The notes: generated by a model not told the origin, from the sequence alone. A stretch of 64,000 nt of DNA from Treponema sp. (GCA_017534445.1 JAFXWC010000005.1:1-64000), one strand, 5' to 3'. Positions 52,022-60,935 are shown, counted from the stretch's first letter. Translations and numbers: made by a program.

Positions 52022-52666
52022 CTATTCAAGTAAATATGGAAGCTTTTTTACATCCTCCGCACCGTCAACAAGCACGGCTCCCATGCCAAGTTCAAGCGGA
52101 AGGGCAAGGTCTATGTCGTACCGGTCGCCCACGCTAAGGCATTCTTCAAAGCTGGCACCGGTCTGCGAGGCGGCAAGTTCCAGCACTTCGCGGGCAGGCT
52201 TTGATTTTTTGCAGGTGTCAAGGCCAATAATCCGAGGAAGCGTTTTGTCTATGCCTATTGCGCAAAGGGTACGCCGGGCAGCATCCACAGGATTGTTTGT
52301 TACGCAGATAAGCTCGTATTTTTTGCCCAGGCTTTCAAGAACAGTCTTAATTTCCGCATCATGGCCAAGGTATTCTTCCGGGTGCAGAAGTGAATTGCGC
52401 CAGTTTATGCTTGTTTCTATGTCCACCCCAAAGGCTGTGAAGGTGTTGCCAAGGCTTATCTTTTTTCCGCCGTGCTCGTGGCCCCACTGCTTTCGGTAGG
52501 CGGCTATTTTTTCCCGGGCTTCCTGGTGGCTCATTCCGTTAAGGTCTGCAAAGTGGCGGATTTGTACGTCCACCTGCTCAAGCACAAAGGCCTGGTTTGT
52601 GTATAGTGTTCCATCTATGTCAAAGATTATCGTCTTTAAGTTTTTGGGTATCTTGTAAAGTTTCAT
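52022..52666 (-). CDS. HAD-family phosphatase, third gene of the prs operon
   Basis: A 214-residue haloacid-dehalogenase hydrolase: motif I IIFDIDGTLYTNQ, motif II threonine in CVTNNP, lysine in KKSKPAREVL, motif IV SVGDRYDIDLALPLELG, with a helical cap holding the conserved AYRKQWG segment. Start ATG 52666 overlaps the FGGY kinase stop by four bases (ATGA), so the two are translationally coupled. In this context it may dephosphorylate a pentose or nucleotide intermediate of the kinase/Prs route, but the substrate is not determined by the motifs. Confidence 0.85.
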   Translation of the reverse strand: MKLYKIPKNLKTIIFDIDGTLYTNQAFVLEQVDVQIRHFADLNGMSHQEAREKIAAYRKQWGHEHGGKKISLGNTFTAFGVDIETSINWRNSLLHPEEYLGHDAEIKTVLESLGKKYELICVTNNPVDAARRTLCAIGIDKTLPRIIGLDTCKKSKPAREVLELAASQTGASFEECLSVGDRYDIDLALPLELGMGAVLVDGAEDVKKLPYLLE

Positions 52667-54018
52667 CTTATGGCTTCCTGTGGCTCGTAGCAGACTTCCC
52701 TTTTGCAAACCGCAGCCGCCGCAGAATGTATGTCTTTGTAAAGCCCAAGTGCAAGAAGGGCAAAGACTGCATCCCCGGTAAGCTCCGCGTGAACAAGGCT
52801 CTGGGTGTAGAGCGTATAGCCCGTAACATTGGCCTTCATCTGGTTCCACAGGGCATTTTCCGCCTGACCACCAGTTACGGTCATCTCTGTCTTTAGCGCA
52901 GGAACGGCACCGCTTTCTTCCGCCGCCCTCCGCAAAACGTTAAGGCCATCGCGCACCATCATGGCAGTCTGCAACATAAGGTACTTGCCTTGGTCAAGTT
53001 CCGCAAGAGAACCGTCGCTTTCCAAAAGAATCTGAACCATCTCGTCCAGGGAAATGGGTCTTGCGTAAAGGCGGCTAATCTTTTCTTTGTATGCGCAAAA
53101 CCTTTCACCGCTTTCTGGCAAAAGGACGCTGGCATTCCAAAGGCCCGGTATTATGGAAGGAAGGGTTCTTATCCCCTGCCCCGCCACCGGCTTTGATGTG
53201 CAAAGGTTTATTCCCTCGCTTGAACCGGCACGGTCGCAGAAAAGTCCTGCCCGTAGCGTGTTTGTTCCAACAAGTGCGCTAATAAAATCCGGCGCTCCGC
53301 AAACCACGGGAATGCCATCTTTTACAAGGCCGGCCGCACACTCACCTTCCCCGCCGCAAAGGAATTCTGCCGCTGTCTTTGTAAGGCTACCTGCTATGCT
53401 TGCGGGTGGCACAAATGATGGCAGTTTTTGCATGGCATCTTCCGCATCTTTTGCAGAAAGGCCTGCTTCTTCCAAGGCATCCTTGCTCCAGTATGCTTCC
53501 AAAAATCTTTTTTCAGGCAGTATGGAAAGGGCATTTCCTGTAAGAAGGTAAATAAGATATTCCGGGCCAGAAAAAACAATAGAATCTTTTTGCTGCCAGT
53601 AGTCCTGGAATTTTTTTGCAAAGCCCAGAATACGCGGTATGTAGATGGAGCTTGTATTTGTTGGTATTGAATCGGTTGAATCAGGAAGGCTTGCGTTCCA
53701 CAGGAGGGTGCTTCCGTCCCTTGCGCAAAGAGTGGGACCATTTCCGCTTATGCAAATTGCATCGATGGAAATTTGTGCGCCTTGCCCTACGGTGCCAGTG
53801 TTTGCATCACTGCCAGTAGTACCAGAGTTGCCAGTGCCAGCAGAGGAAAGGCAGACAGCCAAAGCCTTATGCAAAGCCTCCATCCATTCCCCAGCCGCAT
53901 GGTCTGTATAAAAAAGATTAAAACTCACCCGGCTAAAGGCAAAGACACGCCCGTCAAAACCAATCAGGGCCGCCTTTAGCGAGGAAGTTCCAATGTCCGC
54001 ACAAAAAACTGAATTCAA
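52663..54018 (-). CDS. FGGY-family carbohydrate kinase
   Basis: A 451-residue sugar kinase of the xylulokinase/ribulokinase family: N-terminal ATPase signature CADIGTSSLKAALIG, the DAICISGNGPTLCARDGSTLLWN substrate-loop region, and the C-terminal DAVFALLALGLY with TGGQAENALWNQMKANVTG, the FGGY signature 2 equivalent. A low-complexity insert rich in Gly, Thr, Ser and Asn (about residues 60-82) is encoded by short imperfect repeats. It starts with TTG two bases after the prs stop and is coupled to it. Placed between prs and a HAD phosphatase it probably phosphorylates a pentose or pentulose; the exact sugar is unknown. Confidence 0.85.
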   Translation of the reverse strand: MNSVFCADIGTSSLKAALIGFDGRVFAFSRVSFNLFYTDHAAGEWMEALHKALAVCLSSAGTGNSGTTGSDANTGTVGQGAQISIDAICISGNGPTLCARDGSTLLWNASLPDSTDSIPTNTSSIYIPRILGFAKKFQDYWQQKDSIVFSGPEYLIYLLTGNALSILPEKRFLEAYWSKDALEEAGLSAKDAEDAMQKLPSFVPPASIAGSLTKTAAEFLCGGEGECAAGLVKDGIPVVCGAPDFISALVGTNTLRAGLFCDRAGSSEGINLCTSKPVAGQGIRTLPSIIPGLWNASVLLPESGERFCAYKEKISRLYARPISLDEMVQILLESDGSLAELDQGKYLMLQTAMMVRDGLNVLRRAAEESGAVPALKTEMTVTGGQAENALWNQMKANVTGYTLYTQSLVHAELTGDAVFALLALGLYKDIHSAAAAVCKREVCYEPQEAIR

Positions 54019-54020
54019 GT

Positions 54021-55334
54021 TTACACTATCGGATCACAGTTGTTCTGAACCTTATCCTTGGCAGGCGGGTCCTTAATCTGTGCATCCTTTGTCTCTGCAG
54101 GACGGCTGGCTTTTATAAGCTTGTCAATAATGGAACGGTTGTCCAGCAGGTCACCCAGCGACTGTTCGTGGTGCAGCCTTGTGATTACGTTTGCAAACAA
54201 ACCGCTTACGTTGGTGCTGATGTACCATTCCCTGTTCAAGAGGTCTTCGTGGTAGACGGCATTTGTTCCGATTATGCGGTAGAAAAGCCCCTTCTGGTAA
54301 GCCTCGTCAAAAAGCTGAATTGCGTTGCCGGTAAAGAAAGGAAGGCTTATGGCAGCAATAACCTTTGTGGCTCCCTGCTCGTGAAGGAATCCCATTGCCT
54401 TAAGCAAGGTTCCGCCCGTACCAAGCATGTCGTCTGCAAGGAATGCAACCTTACCCTTTACGTCTCCCAAAAGCTTTATGCTCTTGATGTTGGTGTTCTT
54501 TGCATCCTGCGTTACGATTGAATAGTCCCTTTCCTTGTAAATCATTGCAAGCGGCTTCTTAAGACCTGTTGCATAGAACTTATTGCGGTCAATAGCACCG
54601 GTGTCCGGGCTTACAACAACAAGGTCTTCCTTGGTAAGGTCTACAACGCGGGCAAGCTCACGGATAATCTGGTAAGAAGCATGAAGGTTTTCAAGGTGGG
54701 TATGGCTAAAAGCGTTCACGATTTCGCGTGAATGAAGGTCAAGGGTAATAATGCGGCGCACTTCCATGCTTTCAAAGATGTGGCCAAGAAGAGCGGCTGT
54801 AAGACCTTCGCGGCCCTTCTTCTTGTGCTGGCGGCTGTAGGGATAAACAGGAACAACAAGTGTAATCTGCCTTGCCCCGGCCTGACGCACTGCATCAATG
54901 GCAACCAGAAGACTCATAACGTGGTCGTTAACGCTAAGCTTCTGAACATTTTTCCCGTCATTAAGGGGAATTGCCTCATGGTTCTCCACATCCTGGAAAA
55001 TAAAAACATCCTTACCACGGACGCATTCGTTAAGCTCGCACTTGAACTCACCGTTTGCAAAATAGGTAAAGCGCGTGTTCACCTTAAAAACCGGCGGACG
55101 GTACTTGTCAATCTGACCGCGGATGCACAAATCGCTTGTGTGCAGGTCGTTATCAAGATTAATCTGCTGAACAAGTTCGCCCTTGTCCATGCTGTAACGC
55201 TTGGAAATAACATCGTTCTTCAAAGAAAAACGGTGCTTGTACATGTGACGCAAGTGAGTAATCACTTCGTTCGCGAAAGATTCCCCTCCGGGACACGCAA
55301 CCACTGCAAGATTGGTAGGTTCAGAATACGGCAT
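54021..55334 (-). CDS. prs: Ribose-phosphate pyrophosphokinase with extended termini
   Basis: Makes PRPP from ribose 5-phosphate and ATP for nucleotide, His and Trp synthesis. The core shows FANGEFKCELNECVRGKDVF, PVYPYSRQHKKKGREGLTAA, LDLHSREI and the PRPP loop FLADDMLGTGGTL. At 437 residues it is about 120 longer than usual: an N-terminal 70-residue extension with RHMYKHRFSLKNDV, and a charged C-terminal tail rich in Lys, Asp and Pro. This long form occurs in spirochaetes. It has its own good promoter and starts at ATG 55334 behind AAGGGGA. Confidence 0.92.
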   Translation of the reverse strand: MPYSEPTNLAVVACPGGESFANEVITHLRHMYKHRFSLKNDVISKRYSMDKGELVQQINLDNDLHTSDLCIRGQIDKYRPPVFKVNTRFTYFANGEFKCELNECVRGKDVFIFQDVENHEAIPLNDGKNVQKLSVNDHVMSLLVAIDAVRQAGARQITLVVPVYPYSRQHKKKGREGLTAALLGHIFESMEVRRIITLDLHSREIVNAFSHTHLENLHASYQIIRELARVVDLTKEDLVVVSPDTGAIDRNKFYATGLKKPLAMIYKERDYSIVTQDAKNTNIKSIKLLGDVKGKVAFLADDMLGTGGTLLKAMGFLHEQGATKVIAAISLPFFTGNAIQLFDEAYQKGLFYRIIGTNAVYHEDLLNREWYISTNVSGLFANVITRLHHEQSLGDLLDNRSIIDKLIKASRPAETKDAQIKDPPAKDKVQNNCDPIV

Positions 55335-55363
55335 TATTCAATCCCCTTAAAAATTGATAGTTC

Positions 55364-55392
55364 ATTATAGCGAATTACCCTAAGTTTATCAA
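55364..55392 (-). promoter_or_regulatory. Promoter of the prs-FGGY-HAD operon
   Basis: Minus strand TTGATA (55392-55387), 17 bases, TATAAT (55369-55364), about 23 bases upstream of the AAGGGGA ribosome site. Confidence 0.75.
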
Positions 55393-55415
55393 GAGCAGAC
55401 CTTTGCTGAAAAAAG

Positions 55416-55565
55416 TACTCTTTAGGACGAAGCCCTTCCCGCTCTACCATTCATTTTCCCTCTAACTCGACAGGCATGCCTATGCGTCACCGCCGTTCCG
55501 CCCTTCGCTACCGCTCATTGCCGCAAGCGGCAACTAAAGGGGCTCCATGGCGGCGTAGGTCTCTT
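55416..55565 (-). repeat. Large dispersed structured repeat, copy G
   Basis: Plus-strand edge GGACGAAG...GCTCTACCATTCATT matches copies E and F. Minus strand: CCTACGCCGCCATGGAGCCCC, TTGCCGC-TT-GCGGCAATG (stem), GGCGGTGACGCATAGGCATG. It occupies most of the 301-base gap between prs and rpn. Confidence 0.7.
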
Positions 55566-55635
55566 GGCTCCCCTATCACGCAACAAATAAATTATTTTCC
55601 TACACGTTCCGCAAAATTTTTACTATATTTAAACC

Positions 55636-56535
55636 ATGTGCAAAAAAGACATAACAGAAAAAAATCTTGAGGCATGGAATGACGTATTTGCCGACATAGT
55701 AAACGTCCTGCTGTTCAAAGGGGAAAAACTTGTAAAAGAAACAGACCTGGAAGCGGACACAAAAGCAAGCATGCTAAAAGCCGACGGCAAAATTCATGAA
55801 CAGGAGCGCGACGTCTCAAAATTCTGGAAAAACGGAGAAATAAGAATCTCCATACTAGGCTTTGAAAACCAGACGGCACAAGACTACAACATGCCTCTCA
55901 GAATAATCAGCTACGACGGGGCAAGCTACAAGCAGGAGCTTTTGGACAAAAAGCTAAAACAAAAATATCCTGTTGCAACACTTGTGCTTTACTTTGGAAC
56001 AAAAACAAAATGGACTGCTCCCAAAAAGCTGCATGACTGCTTTAAGATTCCAGACAAGCTAAAGCCCTTTGTTAGTGACTACAAAATTAATGTCTTTAAC
56101 ATAGCATGGCTTAGCGACAAAACAATCAGCATGTTCAAAAGCGACTTTAAATTTGTAGCAAAATACTTCCAAACAAAGCGGAAAAACCAAAAATACAAGC
56201 CAACAAAAGAAGAAATAAAACACGTTGACTCCCTGCTTAAGATGTTCTCCGCATTAACAGGTGACAATAAATTTGAAAAGTTGTATAATGAAGGTAACTA
56301 CAAATACGTAAAAGGAGGTGTTACCATGTGCGAGATAGTCCAGAGCTTCATAGACGAAGGAATCGAACAAGGCAAGGCTCAAGGCATAGCTCAAGGAAAG
56401 GCAGAAGAAAAAGCCCAACTCATCAGAAGAATGCTCGATGAAAATTTTGCAACCCCGCAGCAGATAGCAGGCCTCCTTAAAATCTCCGTAAGAGAAGTAA
56501 AAAAAATTGCCTCCAAAATACCGGCAGAAGCCTAG
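55636..56535 (+). CDS. rpn: Rpn-family recombination-promoting nuclease / toxin (full length)
   Basis: A 299-residue PD-(D/E)XK-fold protein of the Rpn (formerly transposase_31) family. N-terminal region: WNDVFADIVNVLLFKGEKL with a metal-binding acidic residue, TDLEADTKAS, RISILGFENQT, then IISYDGASYKQELL and PVATLVLYFG, the typical nuclease core. The C-terminal tail has CEIVQSFIDEGIEQGKAQG and IAQGKAEEKA, then a coil ending in an HTH-like LLKISVREVKKIA. In E. coli Rpn proteins the full-length form is a DNA-cutting toxin restrained by a small C-terminal protein made from inside the gene. The same arrangement is visible here. No ribosome site precedes 55636. Confidence 0.88.
   Translation: MCKKDITEKNLEAWNDVFADIVNVLLFKGEKLVKETDLEADTKASMLKADGKIHEQERDVSKFWKNGEIRISILGFENQTAQDYNMPLRIISYDGASYKQELLDKKLKQKYPVATLVLYFGTKTKWTAPKKLHDCFKIPDKLKPFVSDYKINVFNIAWLSDKTISMFKSDFKFVAKYFQTKRKNQKYKPTKEEIKHVDSLLKMFSALTGDNKFEKLYNEGNYKYVKGGVTMCEIVQSFIDEGIEQGKAQGIAQGKAEEKAQLIRRMLDENFATPQQIAGLLKISVREVKKIASKIPAEA
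56261..56289 (+). promoter_or_regulatory. Promoter inside rpn for the intragenic antitoxin
   Basis: GTGACA (56261-56266), exactly 17 bases, TATAAT (56284-56289). Transcription would start near 56296, just ahead of a perfect ribosome site AAAGGAGGTG (56311-56320) and ATG (56326). Confidence 0.65.
56326..56535 (+). CDS. rpnS: Intragenic C-terminal Rpn product (RpnS-type antitoxin), 69 residues
   Basis: In frame with rpn; begins MCEIVQSFIDEGIEQ and ends with the shared stop. The evidence for separate translation is strong: AAAGGAGGTG, fully complementary to the 16S anti-Shine-Dalgarno, lies five bases before the ATG, and a near-consensus promoter lies upstream inside the gene. E. coli RpnS proteins, made from the same place in rpn genes, bind and block the full-length toxin (established for that family). 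The chain has the Gln-Gly-Lys-Ala repeats and a predicted terminal HTH-like helix pair. No other function should be assumed. Confidence 0.75.
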   Translation: MCEIVQSFIDEGIEQGKAQGIAQGKAEEKAQLIRRMLDENFATPQQIAGLLKISVREVKKIASKIPAEA

Positions 56536-56551
56536 GCCTTACACCATCTGC

Positions 56552-58891
56552 CTATTTCATCACGTCTTCAAGAAGCCGCCAGTCGTCACCGTCCATGTCG
56601 TCGCTAAAATGCTCGGTGCAGATGCATAGCTTCCCCTTCCTGTTGGTACGCACAAAGCCGCCCTTCATTTTCTTCTGGACAAGATAGTTTTTTAGAACAT
56701 CAAATTTTCTTGGAGCAAAGTCGTCAATATTCTGGCTCTGACCGCTTGCAGAAAAGCCTCCCTTTGTTTCTATAATCCAGATGCCATCCTTTGTTCCCAC
56801 CACATAATCAGGATAAAAGAGGCGCATCTTTCCGGTACCGTCCTTGTATACCACGGAATAAAAATCATTGCCCTTGTCGCCGTTCTTGTAAAAACAACTT
56901 ACATAGCCGCAGTTCTCGCAAAACTCTTCAAACTTGCGCTCCGGCATTGACCTAACCTCTGCCGACTCCCGGTATTGGTCATATACATTCTTACTGTAAA
57001 TTTTCTGCGCCTTGTCTGAACCGTCGTAAGTAAAAAGGCAGGTCTGCGGAATATGGAAATCCTTCTCAACAATTTCTGTCGGGGCAAAAGTAAGCAACCT
57101 TTGAGCACTGCTTTCCATTTCCGTAACGGCTTCATGAAAATCATCTTTTAGAATATCCGCATTGTTTATGACGAATGAATACAAGTCCCGGGTTCCAAGA
57201 CTAAGCAGCGAATATTTTGCATACCTGTTTCCCCGGCTTGTCCTGTCATCCTGACTTGCCCTGTCATCCCGAACTTGATTCGGGATCTTCGTATTCTTAT
57301 AAAAAACGCGGCGTATAACCGTAATCATCTTTTCGTACTTCAAGCTTACTTCCGTGCCAAGGATTCCCACCTCGTGATGGAACTGCCGTCCGTGGGTATG
57401 CGTGTTAAGCAGAATTGAAAAATCAGAATCATACATTTTATTCATCTTGCCCGCATCTAGAAATTCCGTCCGCCCCATTTTTGTGCTAACAACAATCTTG
57501 TCGTTAAAAATATATCCCGCCTTTTCAAGAAGCTTTTTATTGGCCTCAAAATTTTTGCTTCGGGAAAGTGAATATTTTTTTTCGTAATGCCGCACAAGGC
57601 TTTCCATCGTTGCAGACGCATCGTTCTCGTCCACAAGGTCTGGCCGTTGCTGGCTTTTTAGAGTTACTTTCTTGAACTCTTCCTTTAGCTGAATGTAGGT
57701 GGCATCCCAGGCGCCATGTTCAAGAAAAGCTTTTGCACCTTCCGTAAACTTATTGTCCCAGGTGTAAAGATAGCAGCTGTCCAAGGCATTGTCTCCGTAA
57801 TGGTGGGCATTTGGCATACGGCGTATTCTTCCGAATGTTTGGATTTCAAATTTTTCTCCTTCGTGGTCACGCAGTTTTACAAGGATGTGTGCGCGGGGAC
57901 AGTCCCAGCCTGTTGCAACCGCCATCTTAAAAATGAGGGCTTCCTGTTCCGCATCATTCGCTTCTATTCCTTCAAGATTTTCGTGCCGGCAAAACTTGCT
58001 CTTTCCGTTTTCAGAAAGCCAGATTGCAAGCTTCTTGTTCTCGTAAGAAATGTCGTGACCTTCAAACCAGGTCTGAACTTCGTCCAAAAGCGCATCAGAT
58101 GAATTTGGCATCTGCACCAAGATAAGCGGATTTACGTTTTCTCCCTTCTGCAAAAATTTTGCGCGCAGAAGTTTTTGTTTTTCCAACGCCTTGCTTAAAA
58201 GATAGGAAACCTGGCTCTCCCCTTTAAGTTCGGTTATCTCGTTTGTAAGAATCGTAACAGGAAAGCCTTCATTTATAATCAGCATCTTTTTGATAAGACC
58301 TTCTTCAATCACATCTTTTTCTGGAACCTCAATAAATTCCAGCTTGGGATTATTCTGGTCATAGCCGTTTGGAGTTGCACTTGCACGGATAATAGGAATG
58401 TTCTTTTGTCCGTTCCTAAAATAATTTATGATTACAGCAGACTTTTTGCTGTCGTTCATGTGGCTTTCGTCAATTATAAGAATAAAGTTCAGTCCGGCAT
58501 CTCTTGCCTTTTGAATGTATTCAATAAAGTTGGTGTGTTCTCCGTTACGAACTGCAACGTTGTCGTTTTTATTCAAAAGCTCCCAGTTGATGAAGCAGCA
58601 GTCGTTTTCAGAAAAGCCACTTGTCATTACGTCGCTAAGAAGCTTTGTCTGTGAGCCATGGATATACAAATCCATTTTCTTTTTGCTCTGTTCCTCCAAG
58701 TTTCCCTTGCCCGGAGTGAACCAGATAAAAACCGTGGACGCGTGGCATTTTAAATATTCATCCATAAAGTGAGTAAGCATGATTGTCTTGCCGCTTCCAG
58801 TGCATGATTTTAAGATGATTTCCTGCTTGCCCTTTTCTATTGCCGCCTGGAGTTGTGCGATTGCCTTACGCTGAAAATTCAATAAGTCCAT
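56552..58891 (-). CDS. res: Type III restriction enzyme, Res subunit
   Basis: A 779-residue DEAD/SF2 helicase-nuclease. Motif I LKSCTGSGKTIM (about 30-38), motif II IIDESHMND, motif III IIRASATPNG, motif VI-like FGRIRRMPNAHHYG, and a C-terminal PD-(D/E)XK nuclease FYPDYVVGTKDGIWIIETKGG. Type III enzymes need Mod to recognise DNA and cut after ATP-driven communication between two sites. Around residues 535-555 the chain contains an in-frame short palindromic repeat (57261-57289, peptide KIPNQVRDD) followed by degenerate copies (DRASQDDRTSRGNR). The mod gene is frameshifted, so activity is uncertain. Confidence 0.9.
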   Translation of the reverse strand: MDLLNFQRKAIAQLQAAIEKGKQEIILKSCTGSGKTIMLTHFMDEYLKCHASTVFIWFTPGKGNLEEQSKKKMDLYIHGSQTKLLSDVMTSGFSENDCCFINWELLNKNDNVAVRNGEHTNFIEYIQKARDAGLNFILIIDESHMNDSKKSAVIINYFRNGQKNIPIIRASATPNGYDQNNPKLEFIEVPEKDVIEEGLIKKMLIINEGFPVTILTNEITELKGESQVSYLLSKALEKQKLLRAKFLQKGENVNPLILVQMPNSSDALLDEVQTWFEGHDISYENKKLAIWLSENGKSKFCRHENLEGIEANDAEQEALIFKMAVATGWDCPRAHILVKLRDHEGEKFEIQTFGRIRRMPNAHHYGDNALDSCYLYTWDNKFTEGAKAFLEHGAWDATYIQLKEEFKKVTLKSQQRPDLVDENDASATMESLVRHYEKKYSLSRSKNFEANKKLLEKAGYIFNDKIVVSTKMGRTEFLDAGKMNKMYDSDFSILLNTHTHGRQFHHEVGILGTEVSLKYEKMITVIRRVFYKNTKIPNQVRDDRASQDDRTSRGNRYAKYSLLSLGTRDLYSFVINNADILKDDFHEAVTEMESSAQRLLTFAPTEIVEKDFHIPQTCLFTYDGSDKAQKIYSKNVYDQYRESAEVRSMPERKFEEFCENCGYVSCFYKNGDKGNDFYSVVYKDGTGKMRLFYPDYVVGTKDGIWIIETKGGFSASGQSQNIDDFAPRKFDVLKNYLVQKKMKGGFVRTNRKGKLCICTEHFSDDMDGDDWRLLEDVMK
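57261..57289. repeat. Short palindromic repeat inside res
   Basis: GTCATCCCGAACTTGATTCG then GGATC, the same family as the intergenic copies. It is read in frame as part of the Res protein and has preceding partial copies (CTGTCATCCTGACTTGCC). Confidence 0.85.
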
Positions 58892-59035
58892 TTGATTAGT
58901 TACTCCTGTCCTAAAATTTTATGTGCATATAACAAACGGATTTGTTCGCAACTAACGTTGCTCACGTCAATATTCAAAGGCGAAAATCGTTAGATTTGAG
59001 CAAATCCGCTTGTTAATCATCCATAAGAATTCGTT

Positions 59036-60924
59036 TTATAATGCCAGCTCCCTGTAGTAGTAATCCGGGATTACATTCACGCTAATGTTGTGAGCCTTTA
59101 AGATGCGCTCCTGTTTTGAAGAAAGAAGGACATCATGCCCCAAATACAAAGTCTTTACCCTGTCACTGAGCGTTTTGCGCCGGTCACTGAGCATAGTCGA
59201 AGTGCCACTCTTCCCCCTTGCCCTGTCACCCTGACCACTTGCCCTGTCACCCTGAACTTGATTCAGGGTCTGTGATTCATGAAATTCCGAAGCCACATTT
59301 GTAGCAATTTCGGAATGACAAATCTTGTCAATAAACTCCTCCATTTCGTCATCGTCCAGCACGATTGCAACGCTTGTGTCCTTGTCAAAGTTCACCGCAT
59401 TTTCCAGTTCCACAAGTTCACGAACATGCAGCAAAAGTTCGTCGGCATACTCGTAATACATTTTTTCGCTGATGGGAATAAAGTCTGTCTTAAAATATTT
59501 TAGGCTTCCGGGGAGACCGTCGGAATATTTTGACTTGTCCTTGCGCTTTCCGGTGATTGCGGTTTTTAAGACGCTGGTAGGTAATGTCTCGACAAATGTT
59601 ATTTTCATTATTTGTGCAGAGGATGAACTTGCGGTGGCCTCCGTCTTCCGCGTTGAGTTTTAGAACCGCATGGCCTGTGGTGCCGGAGCCTGCGAAGAAA
59701 TCGAGGATAGTAGGTGAAGATGACAATCCCATAATTTTTACAACTTCTTGAATAAGCTGTACTGGTTTTGAATAGTTAAAAACTTTACTATCGCCGAAAA
59801 TATTTTTAATCTCAATTGTACCATTCTGATAGTTTAATTCTTTCTTATCCCAAATAGATCTAGTTTTTGTTTTCCGTTCTCCTTCTTTTTCAAAATAATC
59901 CTTTTGATAAATGTCCCAAACAGTTTCTTCACCTCGTTTAATCTTTTTTGCGATTAGATATTTTGCCTCTTTTTCAATTTTCTCTTTACTCCAACGCCAA
60001 GTTCCATCTTCCATTGTAGAAGGTTGTATTGGAAGAACAGAATCCGAATAGTTTTCTTTTTTTTCTATAGAAATTGAACAATTCTTGGGATTAACATAAA
60101 TCGGGAAATAAAGATTAGGTCGTTCTGATCTTTTCCAGAATCCACCTCTCATTCTTAATCCCAAGAGTCTATATCTTCCATGTTCATCTTCCAGCTTATA
60201 TTCATCAATCATATCATCTGACAGCTCTTGTCCTAATATATTTACCGAATCAATTTTTTTTGCATAAACCAAAAGATACTCATGGAGATTTGCAAGTTCT
60301 GCATCAGACATAGAACCGCGCAGATTGCTTTTTATAATTATATTTCCAATATAATTTCTTTCGCCAAAAATTTCATCGCATAATACTTTTAAATGTGATT
60401 GTTCATTGTCATCTATTGAAATAAAAATTGCACTACTATCAGAAAGCAATTTCTTTGCTATGACCAGACGAGGTTTCATAAATGAAAGCCATTTAGAATG
60501 CCTAAAAGAATCTTCATTATCCACAAAATCATCATCGTAAATAAAATCCTTGTTTCCCGTATTGTATGGCGGATCAATGTAAATCACGTCAATCTTTCCG
60601 CGGTGGGTCTTTTCCAAAAGTTTAAGGCTTGCAAGATTGTCGCCCTCTAGCAGAAAGTTCAGCTCGCCGCCGTTGTCCACAAAAAGTTTTTTATCTTCTA
60701 TAAAATACAGGAGCATTCTCTTCCAAAAGCTCGTCAATTTTTTCACGGTGCTCTTCAAAGACAAGACCGTATTTTTTGCCGTTCACTTCGCGGCTAAGTT
60801 CGCCAAGATAGCCCAGCAGCTGCGAGGCATTTTTATCTTCCGCATTCTTTTCTATAAAAGTTTTTATCTCTGCAATCTTAGAAAGCAAGGCTTCCCGCTT
60901 TTCGCCAGAAATGTTTGTGGACAT
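59036..60924 (-). pseudogene. mod: Type III DNA methyltransferase mod gene, two frameshifts
   Basis: Segment 1 (60924 to about 60700) encodes a Mod N terminus ending EEHREKIDELLEENAPVF; the frame then stops. Segment 2 (to about 59590) continues one base on: IEDKKLF...NFLLEGDN, the catalytic YIDPPYNTG, FAGSGTTGHAV, FILCTNNENNICRDITYQRL. Segment 3 gives KTAITGKRKDKS, LPGSLKYFKTDF, ending VIPDYYYREL. Joins are at a T4 tract (TATTTTATAG) and an A5 tract (CTTAAAAACC), each needing loss of one base. Segment 3 also carries an in-frame block made from dispersed repeats (about 59160-59330). Start ATG 60924 follows GGAG. Decayed, phase-off, or a double assembly error. Confidence 0.8.
59160..59330. repeat. 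Repeat cluster inside mod
   Basis: From left to right on the plus strand: CACTGAGCATAGTCGAAGTG (about 59181-59203), two GCCCTGTCACCCTGA units, GTCACCCTGAACTTGATTC with its right arm (59244-59272), and a TTCCGAAGCC...ATTTCGGAATGAC inverted pair (59285-59320). The translated product (e.g. ESQTLNQVQGD) has no equivalent in ordinary Mod proteins. Confidence 0.75.
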
Positions 60925-60935
60925 ATTTAGCTCCA

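Noticed and set aside
55636-56535. Rpn gene as evidence of an insertion sequence
   Set aside because: The family was once called transposase, but there are no terminal inverted repeats or target duplications around the gene, and the known activity is nuclease/toxin.
59580-59600. Programmed -1 frameshift in mod
   Set aside because: The second frame requires skipping one base (+1), the site is not a slippery heptamer for -1 shifting, and a second shift at about 60700 exists, so decay or error is simpler.
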